Positions 39,488 through 48,573 of a stretch of DNA of 64,000 bases are shown here, one piece after another. This stretch comes from Roseateles_B flavus. Its GTDB lineage: Bacteria; Pseudomonadota; Gammaproteobacteria; Burkholderiales; Burkholderiaceae_C. Each line of letters begins with the position of its first letter. Within the stretch, counting starts at the first letter, position 1. The stretch is taken from positions 186,001 through 250,000 of the forward strand of contig NZ_JBDPZC010000004.1 in NCBI RefSeq assembly GCF_039872765.1. The letters are read 5' to 3'. Under the pieces are notes generated by a model, which was not told the origin of the DNA, searched no databases, and saw nothing but the letters and a program-made list of their open reading frames with translations. The position numbers and the translations under genes were made by a program.

Positions 39488-41422
39488 CTATTCAAGGTGC
39501 TTGGTGCGCCACGCTTTCAGCAGGCCTTGCAGATGATAGATGTGATCCTTTGAGAGAGGCGAGGCTTCCGCCAGCGGAGAAAATTTGGCTTCCCGTGAGT
39601 CGACGTGATTTTCTTCTGAATCAAGCAATTGCCATGATATTTTTATTGAGTTGTAGGCGTGGGCGGCCTTCCCGGTTCGGTCACTGGCGCTCCATGTGAC
39701 ATTCAGGCGCAAATCCTTTTCTTTGAGAAATTTCCCTGCGGCGGCAATATTGGACTCGAACGGCATCATGAACGTGTTGCAGTCTCGTGTGCCGAGTACC
39801 AGGTTGCTCGCATTGGTCGGGCCACCGAGCGATGCCGCCCGAATGTGTAGCCATTCCCAACGCCGGCGCGCTGCGTCGGTGATATTGTGGTGAAGTGCAT
39901 ATATATTGGCGCTGACATTTTCCATTGCGGCGATTTGACCGTCCCCTCGGCCGGCAGATGCGATGGGGTTGGATTTGCTGTACTTTGCCGTGTGTTCGTC
40001 TTTGCCGCCATTTTTGTCGAGGGCTGCTATGGAGCTGCTCTTGCTTTTGAGGTTTTTTGATTTCTCGTATGGATTTGAGTCGCCCTGGTGGTTTGAGCTT
40101 GTGTAGGCAACGTGTCCCGGCTTGCCAATTGGTCCTTTTCCAATATCTGCTTTCCAAATCCATTCAGTATCATCGGAGGGATCTTCTTTCTTGAACTTGC
40201 ATTCAATGGCTTCTGCCCGGCCAGCTGCAGAAAATCCTCCGCCTGACTCTGCCGACAAGGCTGTGAATACCATTTCAATTTTTCGAAGGTAGGCTCGGGC
40301 ATTGTCATCCTTCTCCGGCGGGGCAGCCTCCCATTTTTTGACGGTTTCAATATCTAGAGAGTCCATTTTCCAGGCGGCCTCGTCTTGTTTTTCGATGCGC
40401 TTCATTTCAGTTGGAGAAGCTTTTTTGAGTTCATCCTTTGCGGCTTGCAGCTCACGCAGAAAATTGGGCAGCTGTTCTTGGAGGAGTTTTACTCGTGGCA
40501 GTCGGGACGGATCATCTTTGAACGCGGTCGCCAGGTTTTCAAGGGATTTTTCCGCGCCTTCTATGATGTTGTCTATGTATTCAGGGATGCCAGGCTTTTT
40601 GGTTGTGTCGGTTTTGTCGGTTTCTTTGGGTTCTTCGTCAGTTTGACCTTGTTGGGCGGGTGCGGTGCCCTGCGTGTTATTTTCAGGGAGGGTGATTTTT
40701 TCGGGCGGCAGTTGCGCTGCGTCTGAACTATGACTGCTTGCGCTTGCATTCGGCTGGTCTGCGACGGGTGGGGTAGCCTGGCGGGATTTCTCCTCTTCGG
40801 AGATGAGGGCAGTGATGGCTTTTACGTTCCTCAGTGAGGCAAGGTAGCCGGCTCTTGCCTTTATGTGGGTGTTCAGCCAATGGGAAAGAGAGTGCTCGGT
40901 ATCTGAGTTCCTGTCGTCGATGAACTCTTGAAGGTGCCCGGGGAGGTGCCATGCAATGCGTTGCTGTGCGTTGTCCAGCGACCCGTCATCGATGACGGTC
41001 TTCTCCTTGTTGCAAGTGAATTTGCCCTGCAGCGTGGGCTGGTCTCCGTCGTCCAGGGGGCCAGGCGCCGGAAGGGGCTGCGCGGCGCTTCCTGCGGTGA
41101 GATCGATCCCGGACCCGACGCTTGCCTGGGCCACGCCCTCACCTTCGCCTGGCGCCACCGGATCCCCACGTAGCGCTGCGATGCAGCGGCGCTGCGCGAT
41201 CAGCCGGGGCGACTGCCGGGTCTTGGCTTGCAGCGCGTTCAGGGGCTCCGGCCCGGGAGGCGTCGCGGCAGGGGCCTGCGCCGATGCGGGCAGAGGGGCG
41301 TGTCGGGGGCCACGATCGTCAGGAGTCTTCACGGCTGTCTCCGGCTCGGACGGTTCTGCCCCTGATCTTTTCTGGCTTGGCGCAGTCGAACAATCGGCCA
41401 ATAGCTGATTTTTGGGGGGCAT
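39488..41422 (-). CDS. Toxin-like protein with C-terminal nuclease-type domain, low GC
   Basis: About 644 residues from ATG 41422 (a GTG at 41503 would give 671). The first third is Pro/Ala/Ser-rich and contains L-Q-A-K-T-R-Q-S-P-R-L-I-A-Q-R-R, reminiscent of the short 'SPR..AQ' motif near the start of some extracellular-contractile-system cargo proteins. A charged, partly coiled-coil middle follows. The C-terminal about 200 residues hold W-L-H-I-R-A-A-S-L-G-G-P-T-N-A-S-N-L-V-L, then G-T-R-D-C-N, which resembles the His...Asn core of HNH-like or non-specific nuclease toxins. The 3' two thirds have clearly lower GC and AT-rich codons, unlike both neighbours, a sign of transfer. No signal peptide is seen. 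No adjacent immunity gene can be named with confidence. Confidence 0.65.
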   Translation of the reverse strand: MPPKNQLLADCSTAPSQKRSGAEPSEPETAVKTPDDRGPRHAPLPASAQAPAATPPGPEPLNALQAKTRQSPRLIAQRRCIAALRGDPVAPGEGEGVAQASVGSGIDLTAGSAAQPLPAPGPLDDGDQPTLQGKFTCNKEKTVIDDGSLDNAQQRIAWHLPGHLQEFIDDRNSDTEHSLSHWLNTHIKARAGYLASLRNVKAITALISEEEKSRQATPPVADQPNASASSHSSDAAQLPPEKITLPENNTQGTAPAQQGQTDEEPKETDKTDTTKKPGIPEYIDNIIEGAEKSLENLATAFKDDPSRLPRVKLLQEQLPNFLRELQAAKDELKKASPTEMKRIEKQDEAAWKMDSLDIETVKKWEAAPPEKDDNARAYLRKIEMVFTALSAESGGGFSAAGRAEAIECKFKKEDPSDDTEWIWKADIGKGPIGKPGHVAYTSSNHQGDSNPYEKSKNLKSKSSSIAALDKNGGKDEHTAKYSKSNPIASAGRGDGQIAAMENVSANIYALHHNITDAARRRWEWLHIRAASLGGPTNASNLVLGTRDCNTFMMPFESNIAAAGKFLKEKDLRLNVTWSASDRTGKAAHAYNSIKISWQLLDSEENHVDSREAKFSPLAEASPLSKDHIYHLQGLLKAWRTKHLE

Positions 41423-41536
41423 GTCTCTGCCCGAGCCAGGCGCCGTGGAGATGGCGGCGCTGACACCCTGAGTGCTCGACCCCGGCGTCCAAGTGGACGC
41501 CACCGAGCGTCTGGAGATGGTGCAGGGGGCGCAGGC

Positions 41537-41677
41537 CTACAGATGGCTGTCGGCGTAGATCGCCATGGCCTCAGCCAGGAAGGGGAACAGGCCGGGGTCG
41601 TAGGCATCGTGGAAGGCCTTCATGGCCGGGCTTTCGGCGTAGAAGAGGCGGGGGGCCAGCGCGCAAGGCTCGGCCAT
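41537..41677 (-). CDS. Possible very small protein or gene remnant
   Basis: A 46-codon frame (ATG 41677) reads like genuine coding sequence, with periodic hydrophobics and a helix-like end (F-P-F-L-A-E-A-M-A-I-Y-A-D-S-H-L). It lies in the same frame as the 41750-41944 gene, separated by that gene's stop codon. It could be a tiny independent gene or the tail of a once longer gene. No family is recognised. Confidence 0.3.
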   Translation of the reverse strand: MAEPCALAPRLFYAESPAMKAFHDAYDPGLFPFLAEAMAIYADSHL

Positions 41678-41749
41678 CAAGGCCTGGCTCGGTGGAGATG
41701 CGGCGGGATGGGCCTGCGTCAGGGAGGTGAGCCTCCTGTACGCCCCCCG

Positions 41750-41944
41750 CTACTCGTAGGTCAGGACGGGCTCGCGGAGCGCTGCCAGGTACAGCTCGCA
41801 GTTCAGCTGAAGCGCGTCCAGGTCTGGCGCGGCGGGAAACGACGGCTCGGCGCTGTAGCCCTGCACCCGTCCGTCGTCATCGTCATGGACCTCGTAGATG
41901 GCAAGTTCACCCTTGCGGTTCATGACGCGGCAATTCCAGGGCAT
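41750..41944 (-). CDS. Small protein of unknown function
   Basis: From ATG 41944 this frame encodes 64 residues (a TTG at 41968 would give 72). It has beta-like segments (L-A-I-Y-E-V-H-D-D-D-D-G-R-V-Q-G-Y-S-A) and an acidic C-terminal helix (L-D-A-L-Q-L-N-C-E-L-Y-L-A-A-L-R). It resembles short hypothetical proteins sometimes found next to effector genes, but I cannot name a family. It lies between the HNH endonuclease gene and the toxin-like gene, all on the minus strand. Confidence 0.5.
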   Translation of the reverse strand: MPWNCRVMNRKGELAIYEVHDDDDGRVQGYSAEPSFPAAPDLDALQLNCELYLAALREPVLTYE

Positions 41945-41989
41945 GGGCAACTTGCAGCAGTGGATCAAGCCCGGAATGCTAGCGCCGCG

Positions 41990-42628
41990 CTATCCGTGCA
42001 GCCGGCTGCTCCTGGGCACGCTCGCCAGCAGGAACTCCATCTGGTCCGCCAGGATGCGGCGGCCGCGCAGGATCATGTCCTCATGCAGGCTGGGCACGTA
42101 GGGCAGGTAGAGCAGGCTCATGCGCGCCTCCTCGGGCAGGCGGTCGGCCTTGCGGCCGTTGCAGCTGCGGCAGGCGGTGATGCAGTTCATCCAGCTGTCG
42201 CGCCCGCCGCGGGAGCTGGGGACGATGTGCTCGCGGGTGAGGTCGTCCTCGGGGAAGGCGCGGCCGCAGTAGGCGCAGAGGTAGCGGTCGCGGGCGAAAA
42301 GCTTGTGGTTGGAGAGGGCGGGTTCCTGGCGCCAGGCCCGGGAGGGCACGGCCCCGCGCACGGCGATGATGGGGTGGACCTCGATGCGCGACTGCAGCCC
42401 CGTGCGACGCTGCAGCCCGCCGCGCAGGACCTGGCAGGGCTCGCCCAGCGTCCAGGCGATGCCGTCATTCGCATAGAGGGCGGCCGCGTCCCGGGTGGTG
42501 ATCCAGGCCTGCGGTCGCCCCGAGACATCCAGTTGCAGAACATCCACGGCGCTGACCTCCAAGCCTGCAGCGTACTGCAGGTCCGCCAACGGACTCAAGG
42601 CGTCAGCCCCGAAGCGGCCTGCATTCAT
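41990..42628 (-). CDS. HNH endonuclease
   Basis: The 212-residue protein carries a C-terminal HNH module: R-D-R-Y-L-C-A-Y-C-G zinc pair, the catalytic strand L-T-R-E-H-I-V-P-S-S-R-G-G, W-M-N-C-I-T-A-C-R-S-C-N (second zinc pair and Asn) and K-A-D-R-L-P-E-E-A. The N-terminal about 95 residues (V-L-Q-L-D-V-S-G-R-P-Q-A-W-I-T, with a later W-T-L-G-E-P) are as usual for the widespread HNH proteins of proteobacteria whose role is unknown. It is GC-rich like the chromosome, so it is probably resident rather than part of the low-GC patch. Confidence 0.87.
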   Translation of the reverse strand: MNAGRFGADALSPLADLQYAAGLEVSAVDVLQLDVSGRPQAWITTRDAAALYANDGIAWTLGEPCQVLRGGLQRRTGLQSRIEVHPIIAVRGAVPSRAWRQEPALSNHKLFARDRYLCAYCGRAFPEDDLTREHIVPSSRGGRDSWMNCITACRSCNGRKADRLPEEARMSLLYLPYVPSLHEDMILRGRRILADQMEFLLASVPRSSRLHG

Positions 42629-42930
42629 GGGCTTTGTGGGCAGGCGGCGACCCCGTCAAGCGCCTGTCATGGGGGCCGCGCAGACTGGCGGGTCCGCGCC
42701 TTGCCGGGGCGGGGAGCCGGGGCCCTTGGAGACGCTGCCTGCCAGTCTTTGCTGCTGCACCGCAGCAAATCTCAGGGTTCTCCCTGAAGCCGGGCCGCCG
42801 AGCGTGCGCTTCTAGGCGGATGCCCCTAGAAAGCCGGGTGCGAGGCTTGTGCAGCACACGGTCTTTTGGGCAAAAATAGAACGATCGTTCGTTTTATTAT
42901 TGACGCCCTCAGCGCTCACGAAAGACCACC
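42629..42930. promoter_or_regulatory. Gene-free region upstream of the fatty-acid operon
   Basis: These 302 bp between the divergent HNH and TetR genes turn sharply AT-rich over the last 60 bp. That part contains the palindrome at 42879-42890 and a TATTAT stretch, so it is the likely promoter of the TetR/beta-oxidation operon. The remaining 240 bp show nothing recognisable. Confidence 0.4.
42879..42890. promoter_or_regulatory. Putative TetR-family operator
   Basis: The perfect 12-bp palindrome GAACGATCGTTC, followed directly by a further GTT half-site, sits about 40 bp before the TetR-family start codon within an AT-rich promoter-like stretch. Position and symmetry suggest autoregulation and control of the downstream fad genes. 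Confidence 0.6.
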
Positions 42931-43692
42931 GTGCCCACCGCCACCCCGCCCGCCAGCCAGCCCGAGACCCGGGCTCCGCGCCGCGCCGTCCGCTCCCTGC
43001 AGAAGGGGCAGCAGACGCGTGCCGCCATCCTGGAGGCGGCCCTGGGACTGGCCTCGCACATGGGCCTGGAGGGCCTGTCCATCGGCGCGCTGGCCGATGT
43101 GACCAAGATGAGCAAGTCCGGCGTCTTCGCCCATTTCGGTTCCCGCGAGGAACTGCAGATCGCGGTGGTGCGTGAGTATCACGCCAAATTCGAGGAAGAG
43201 GTCTTCTTCACGGCGATCCGCGAACCGCGTGGGCTGCCTCGCCTGCGCGCCCTGTACGAGCGCTGGGTGCGCCGCGTGTCGGTGGAAATCGACTCGGGCT
43301 GCATCTACATCTCCGGCGCCGTCGAGTTCGACGACCGCCCCGGCCCCGTGCGTGACGCTCTGGTCTCCATGGTCAAGGCCTGGCACGCAGCCCTGCACAA
43401 GGCCATCCTGCTGGCCAAGGAAGAAGGTCACCTCGGCCCGGATGCTGACGCCCTGCAGATCCTCTTCGAGCTGCACGGCCTGATCCTCTCGCTTCACCAC
43501 GACGCGCGCTTCATGCGCAGCCCCGGCGCGCTGGATCGCGCCGGCAAGGGTTTTGAGCGCGTCATCGCCTCCTGCATCACGCCGCTGGGCCAACAGGTCG
43601 ACCGCGGCGATGCGATGCGGGGGGCCGAAACCCACGCCCCCGACACGGGGTCCAAGTCCCGCGGCGCTGCCACTTCCCGCAAGCGCAGCTGA
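42931..43692 (+). CDS. TetR-family transcriptional regulator of beta-oxidation
   Basis: The 253-residue protein has an N-terminal HTH (T-R-A-A-I-L-E-A-A-L-G-L-A-S-H, then S-K-S-G-V-F-A-H-F-G-S-R-E-E-L, about residues 30-75) and a C-terminal ligand domain of the kind seen in fatty-acid-responsive TetR proteins. A disordered basic tail (S-K-S-R-G-A-A-T-S-R-K-R-S) ends it. It is the first gene of the fad operon, 32 bp before the acyl-CoA dehydrogenase gene. It probably binds the palindrome just upstream and is released by acyl-CoA. Confidence 0.87.
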   Translation: MPTATPPASQPETRAPRRAVRSLQKGQQTRAAILEAALGLASHMGLEGLSIGALADVTKMSKSGVFAHFGSREELQIAVVREYHAKFEEEVFFTAIREPRGLPRLRALYERWVRRVSVEIDSGCIYISGAVEFDDRPGPVRDALVSMVKAWHAALHKAILLAKEEGHLGPDADALQILFELHGLILSLHHDARFMRSPGALDRAGKGFERVIASCITPLGQQVDRGDAMRGAETHAPDTGSKSRGAATSRKRS

Positions 43693-43724
43693 TCTCTCAC
43701 CACAAGTCCATCCAGGAGCCGACC

Positions 43725-45515
43725 ATGCCCACCTATACCCCTCCCCTGCGCGACATGCAGTTCGTGATGCACGAGCTGCTGAATGTGGTTGACGAGCTCA
43801 AGATGCTCCCCGCCCATGCCGACATCGACGCCGACACCATCAACGCCGTGCTGGAAGAGGGCGGCAAGTTCTGCGCCGAGGTCATCGCCCCGCTGAACCT
43901 CAGCGGTGACGCCGAAGGCTGCAAGCTGGACAAGACCACCCACGAGGTCACCCCGCCCAAGGGCTTCAAGGAAGCCTACAAGCAGTACGTGGAAGGCGGC
44001 TGGCCCGCGCTGTCCTGCGACCCGGCCTATGGCGGCCAGGGCCTGCCGGTGCTGGTGAACCAGGGCATGTACGAGATGATGAACTCGGCCAACCAGGCCT
44101 GGACCATGTACCCCGGCCTGAGCCACGGCGCCTACGAGGCCCTGCATGCCCATGGCACGCCCGAGCAGAAGTCCACCTACCTGACCAAGCTGACCAGCGG
44201 CGAGTGGACCGGCACCATGTGCCTGACCGAACCGCACTGCGGCACCGACCTCGGCCTGCTGCGCACCAAGGCCGAGCCCCAGGCTGACGGCACCTACAAG
44301 ATCACCGGCGCCAAGATCTTCATCTCGGCCGGCGAGCACGACCTGGCCGCGAACATCGTCCACCTGGTGCTGGCCCGCCTGCCGGACGCTCCCGCCGGCT
44401 CCAAGGGCATCTCCCTGTTCATCGTGCCCAAGTTCCTGGTGAACGCCGACGGCACCCTGGGCGCGCGCAACGGCATCTTCTGCGCCGGCCTCGAGCACAA
44501 GATGGGCATCCACGCCAACTCCACCTGCCAGATGGTGCTGGAAGGCGCCATCGGCACCATGGTGGGCGAGCCCAACAAGGGCCTGGCCGCCATGTTCGTG
44601 ATGATGAATGCCGCCCGTCTGGGCGTGGGCAACCAGTCCCTGGGCCTGACCGAGGTGGCCTATCAGAACGCCGCCGCCTACGCCAAGGACCGCATCCAGA
44701 TGCGCGCCCTGTCGGGCCCCAAGGCCCCGGACAAGGCTGCCGACCCCATCATCGTGCACCCCGACGTGCGCAAGATGCTGCTGACCGCCCGCGCCTATGC
44801 CGAAGGCGGCCGTGCGCTGTCGACCTACGTCGCGCTGCAGCTGGACAAGGCCCTGAGCTCGGACGACGAAGACGAGCGCAAGGAATGCGAGGCCGAAGTC
44901 GCGCTGCTGACCCCCATCATCAAGGCCTTCCTGACCGACAACGGCTGGATCGCCACCTCGCACTGCATGCAGGTCTTCGGCGGCCACGGCTTCATCCACG
45001 AGTGGGGCATGGAGCAGTTCGTGCGCGATGCGCGGATCAACATGATCTACGAGGGCACCAACACCATCCAGTCCTTGGACCTGCTGGGCCGCAAGGTGCT
45101 GGGCAACAACGGCGCCACGCTGAAGAAGTTCGGCAAGAAGATCGCCAGCTTCGTCGAGGAAGAGGGCACCAGCGAAGCCATGCAGGAGTTCATCAACCCG
45201 CTGGCTGACCTGGGCGACAAGGTCACCAAGCTGACCACCGAGATCGGCATGAAGGCCTTCCAGAACCCCGATGAAGTCGGTGCCGCCGCGGTGGACTATC
45301 TGCGCGTCGTGGGCCATCTGTGCTTCGCCTACTTCTTCGCCCGCTCGGCCAAGATCGCCCTGGAGAAGCAAGGCAGCGGCGACCCCTTCTACACCGCCAA
45401 GCTGCACACCGCCCGCTTCTACTTCGCCAAGCTGCTGCCCGAGACGGCCTCGCTGATCCGCACCGCGCGTGCCGGCCTGCAGCCGCTGATGGCCATGGAC
45501 GAAGCCCTGTTCTGA
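43725..45515 (+). CDS. Acyl-CoA dehydrogenase (FadE-like, with C-terminal extension)
   Basis: The 596-residue protein has the four-helix/beta/four-helix plan of acyl-CoA dehydrogenases: T-M-C-L-T-E-P-H-C-G-T-D (FAD/substrate loop), I-T-G-A-K-I-F-I-S-A-G-E-H-D, Q-V-F-G-G-H-G-F-I and the catalytic Glu in I-Y-E-G-T-N (about residue 445). The extra about 110 C-terminal residues are typical of the long FadE subgroup of beta- and gammaproteobacteria. It catalyses the first, FAD-dependent step of beta-oxidation. A CAGGAG site precedes the ATG. Confidence 0.94.
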   Translation: MPTYTPPLRDMQFVMHELLNVVDELKMLPAHADIDADTINAVLEEGGKFCAEVIAPLNLSGDAEGCKLDKTTHEVTPPKGFKEAYKQYVEGGWPALSCDPAYGGQGLPVLVNQGMYEMMNSANQAWTMYPGLSHGAYEALHAHGTPEQKSTYLTKLTSGEWTGTMCLTEPHCGTDLGLLRTKAEPQADGTYKITGAKIFISAGEHDLAANIVHLVLARLPDAPAGSKGISLFIVPKFLVNADGTLGARNGIFCAGLEHKMGIHANSTCQMVLEGAIGTMVGEPNKGLAAMFVMMNAARLGVGNQSLGLTEVAYQNAAAYAKDRIQMRALSGPKAPDKAADPIIVHPDVRKMLLTARAYAEGGRALSTYVALQLDKALSSDDEDERKECEAEVALLTPIIKAFLTDNGWIATSHCMQVFGGHGFIHEWGMEQFVRDARINMIYEGTNTIQSLDLLGRKVLGNNGATLKKFGKKIASFVEEEGTSEAMQEFINPLADLGDKVTKLTTEIGMKAFQNPDEVGAAAVDYLRVVGHLCFAYFFARSAKIALEKQGSGDPFYTAKLHTARFYFAKLLPETASLIRTARAGLQPLMAMDEALF

Positions 45516-45634
45516 AGACAGGGTCAATGAAGGACCTGGCATTGCAGAGCAGGAAAGGCTCTGCGATGCTGGCGCTCCCGAAGCCCCGCCTCGGAGAAGG
45601 TGGGGCCCTCACATAAAACACAGGAGACTCGCCC

Positions 45635-46075
45635 ATGACACGTGCCCTTGCCACTTCCCTGATCGCCACCGTGCTGCTCGCCGCACCCGCCTGGGCCCAG
45701 AGCTCGCCGGTGGGCCTGTGGAAGACCATCGATGACGACGGCAAGACCGAGAAGTCCCTGGTGCGCATCAGCGAAAGCAATGGCGTGCTGGTCGGCAGCA
45801 TCGAGAAGATCTTCGATCCCACGCACCTGGACTCCAAGTGCGATCTCTGCAAGGACGATCGCAAGGACAAGCCGGTGCTGGGCCTGCAGATCATCCGCGG
45901 CGTCAAGCACGATGCCGACGACAAGGCGCTGTGGACCGGTGGCGAGATCCTCGATCCCAACAACGGCAAGACCTACCGCACCCGGCTCAAGCCCATCGAA
46001 GGTGGCAAGAAGCTGGAGATGCGCGGCTACGTGGGCTTCTTCTACCGCACCCAGGTCTGGGTCCGCGTCGAGTAA
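45635..46075 (+). CDS. DUF2147 secreted protein
   Basis: A 146-residue protein with a signal peptide (to A-W-A-Q) and the DUF2147 layout: S-P-V-G-L-W-K-T-I-D-D-D-G-K, then C-D-L-C-K-D-D-R, P-V-L-G-L-Q-I-I, G-G-E-I-L-D-P-N-N-G-K-T-Y and a final V-W-V-R-V-E. The biochemical role of the family is unknown; members are often found inside fatty-acid operons in Burkholderiales, as here between fadE and fadJ-like genes. A CAGGAG site precedes the ATG. Confidence 0.9.
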   Translation: MTRALATSLIATVLLAAPAWAQSSPVGLWKTIDDDGKTEKSLVRISESNGVLVGSIEKIFDPTHLDSKCDLCKDDRKDKPVLGLQIIRGVKHDADDKALWTGGEILDPNNGKTYRTRLKPIEGGKKLEMRGYVGFFYRTQVWVRVE

Positions 46076-46141
46076 TGCCTCCAGCGGACGCGGCCTGTCG
46101 AAGGCGGCGTCCACCCCCTGAATTGAAAGAGGAGTAATTCC

Positions 46142-48538
46142 GTGAGTCGATTCCAAGTTCGCAAAGTCGCCGTGCTCGGCGCTGGCGTCATGGGCGCGCA
46201 GATCGCTGCGCACCTGGTCAACGTCAAGGTGCCCGTGGTGCTGTTCGACCTGCCGGCCAAGGAAGGCCCCAAGAACGGCATCGTGACCAAGGCCGTCGAA
46301 GGCCTGAAGAAGCTCAAGCCCGCTCCCCTGGGCGTGCCCGAGGACGCCGCGCTGATCCAGCAGGCCAACTACGAAGAGCACCTGGAACTGCTCAAGGACT
46401 GCGACCTCATCATCGAGGCCATCGCCGAGCGCATGGACTGGAAGCTGGATCTGTACACCAAGATCGCTCCCTTCATCGCCCCGCACGCCATCGTCGCGTC
46501 CAACACCTCGGGCCTGAGCATCACCAAGCTCTCCGAAGTGCTGCCCGAAGAGATCAAGCCGCGCTTCTGCGGCATCCACTTCTTCAACCCGCCGCGCTAC
46601 ATGTACCTGGTGGAGCTGATCAACACCCCGACGACCCGTCCGGAAGTGATCGACCAGCTCGAAGGCTTCGTGACCACCGCCGTGGGCAAGGGCGTCGTGC
46701 GCGCCAATGACACGCCCAACTTCGTGGCCAACCGCGTCGGCATCGCCGGCATGATGGCCACCATGATCGAGGCCGAGAAGTTCGGCCTGTCCGTCGACGT
46801 GGTCGATGACCTGACCGGCAAGAAGCTGGGCCGCGCCAGCTCCGGCACCTTCCGCACGGCCGATGTCGTGGGCCTGGACACCATGGCCCACGTCGTCAAG
46901 ACCATGCAGGACAACCTGAAGGACGACCCCTTCTTCTCGACCTACGCCACGCCCAAGGTGCTGGCCGGCCTGATCGAGAAGGGCGCCCTGGGCCAGAAGT
47001 CCGGCGCCGGTTTCTACAAGAAGGTGGGCAAGGACATCCAGCGCCTGGACTTCGCCACGGGCGAGTACGTCGCCGGCGGCAAGAAGGCCGACGAGATCGT
47101 GGCCCGCATGCTGAAGAAGCCTGCAGCCGACCGCATCAAGCTGCTGCGCGAATCGAGCAACCCGCAGGCCCAGTTCCTGTGGTCCATCCTGCGTGACAGC
47201 TTCCACTACGTGGCCGTGCACCTGGCCACCGTGGCCGACACCGCCCGCGAGATCGACTTCGCCATGCGCTGGGGCTTCGGCTCGCAACAAGGTCCCTTCG
47301 AGCTGTGGCAAGCCGCCGGCTGGACGCAGGTCGCCCAGTGGGTCAAGGAAGACATCGAAGCCGGCAAGACCCTGGCCAGCGCTCCGCTGCCCGCCTGGGT
47401 GTTCGAAGGCCCCGTGGCCGAGAACGGTGGCGTGCACAGCGCCAACGGTTCCTGGAGCGCCGCCGAAGGCAAGTTCAAGCCCCGCGCCAAGCTGCCGGTG
47501 TACGAGCGCCAGGCCTTCCCCGAAGCCCTGGTGGGCGAGGGCGCTGTCGAGCCCCTGAAGGCCGGCACGGAAGAGTTCAAGAACGAGGAAGTGCGCGTCT
47601 GGAGCCTGGACGGCGAAGTGCTGATCGCCTCCATCACCGCCAAGCTGCACCTGATCAGCCCGACCGTGACCGAGGGCCTGCTGAAGGCTGTCGAGATCGC
47701 CGAAGCCAAGTACAAGGGTCTGGTGATCTGGTCGCCGGACGACGTGTTCTCCGCCGGTGCCAACCTCGAAGCCCTGATGCCCGTCTTCATGACCAAGGGC
47801 GCCAAGGGCATCGCCCCGGAAGAGAAGAAGCTGCAGGACATGATGCTGCGCGTGCGCTATGCGCAGGTGCCCGTGGTCGCCGCGATGCGCGGCCTGGCCC
47901 TGGGCGGCGGCTGCGAGCTGGCCGTGCACTGCGCCCGCCGCGTGGCGCACATGGAGTCCTACGTGGGCCTGGTGGAAGTCGGCGTGGGTCTCATCCCCGG
48001 CGGCGGCGGCCTGACCTACATTGCCCGCCGTGCCGCTGAAATGGCGGCCGCTGGCAACTCCGGTGCCGACATCTTCGCCTTCCTGAAGGACGGCTTCACC
48101 ACCGCGGCCACCGCCAAGGTCGCCACCTCGGCCGTGGAAGCGCGCAAGAACGGCTTCCTGCTGGACTCCGACCTGATCGTCCCGAACAAGGACGAGCTGC
48201 TCTTCGTGGCCAGCGCCCAGGTCAAGGCCCTGGCCGACTCCGGCTACCGCGCCCCGATGAAGGCCCGCATCCCCGTGGCCGGCCGCTCCGGCATCGCCAC
48301 CATCAAGGGCCAGCTGGCCAATATGCGTGACGGCGCCTTCATCAGCGAGCACGACTACCACCTGGCCAGCCTGATCGCCGACGTGGTCTGCGGTGGCGAA
48401 GTGGAAGCCGGCACCGTGGTCGACGAGGAATACCTGATGACCCTGGAGCGCAAGCACTTCTGCAGCCTGCTGGAGAACCCCAAGACGCAAGAGCGGATCA
48501 TGGGCATGCTGCAAACCGGCAAGCCGGTGCGCAACTGA
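46142..48538 (+). CDS. 3-hydroxyacyl-CoA dehydrogenase / enoyl-CoA hydratase (FadJ/FadB-like)
   Basis: The 798-residue bifunctional protein starts at GTG with AGGAG upstream. Residues about 7-300 form the NAD-binding dehydrogenase part (V-L-G-A-G-V-M-G-A-Q; G-I-H-F-F-N-P-P; N-R-V-G). A second dehydrogenase C-domain follows, and the C-terminal third is a crotonase fold (D-V-F-S-A-G-A-N-L-E; R-G-L-A-L-G-G-G-C-E-L). The dehydrogenase-first order is the reverse of E. coli FadB and common in this group. It performs the hydration and oxidation steps of beta-oxidation. Confidence 0.94.
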   Translation: MSRFQVRKVAVLGAGVMGAQIAAHLVNVKVPVVLFDLPAKEGPKNGIVTKAVEGLKKLKPAPLGVPEDAALIQQANYEEHLELLKDCDLIIEAIAERMDWKLDLYTKIAPFIAPHAIVASNTSGLSITKLSEVLPEEIKPRFCGIHFFNPPRYMYLVELINTPTTRPEVIDQLEGFVTTAVGKGVVRANDTPNFVANRVGIAGMMATMIEAEKFGLSVDVVDDLTGKKLGRASSGTFRTADVVGLDTMAHVVKTMQDNLKDDPFFSTYATPKVLAGLIEKGALGQKSGAGFYKKVGKDIQRLDFATGEYVAGGKKADEIVARMLKKPAADRIKLLRESSNPQAQFLWSILRDSFHYVAVHLATVADTAREIDFAMRWGFGSQQGPFELWQAAGWTQVAQWVKEDIEAGKTLASAPLPAWVFEGPVAENGGVHSANGSWSAAEGKFKPRAKLPVYERQAFPEALVGEGAVEPLKAGTEEFKNEEVRVWSLDGEVLIASITAKLHLISPTVTEGLLKAVEIAEAKYKGLVIWSPDDVFSAGANLEALMPVFMTKGAKGIAPEEKKLQDMMLRVRYAQVPVVAAMRGLALGGGCELAVHCARRVAHMESYVGLVEVGVGLIPGGGGLTYIARRAAEMAAAGNSGADIFAFLKDGFTTAATAKVATSAVEARKNGFLLDSDLIVPNKDELLFVASAQVKALADSGYRAPMKARIPVAGRSGIATIKGQLANMRDGAFISEHDYHLASLIADVVCGGEVEAGTVVDEEYLMTLERKHFCSLLENPKTQERIMGMLQTGKPVRN

Positions 48539-48573
48539 GCGCTTCCCACCGACAACGCCGAAAGCCTCGTCAC

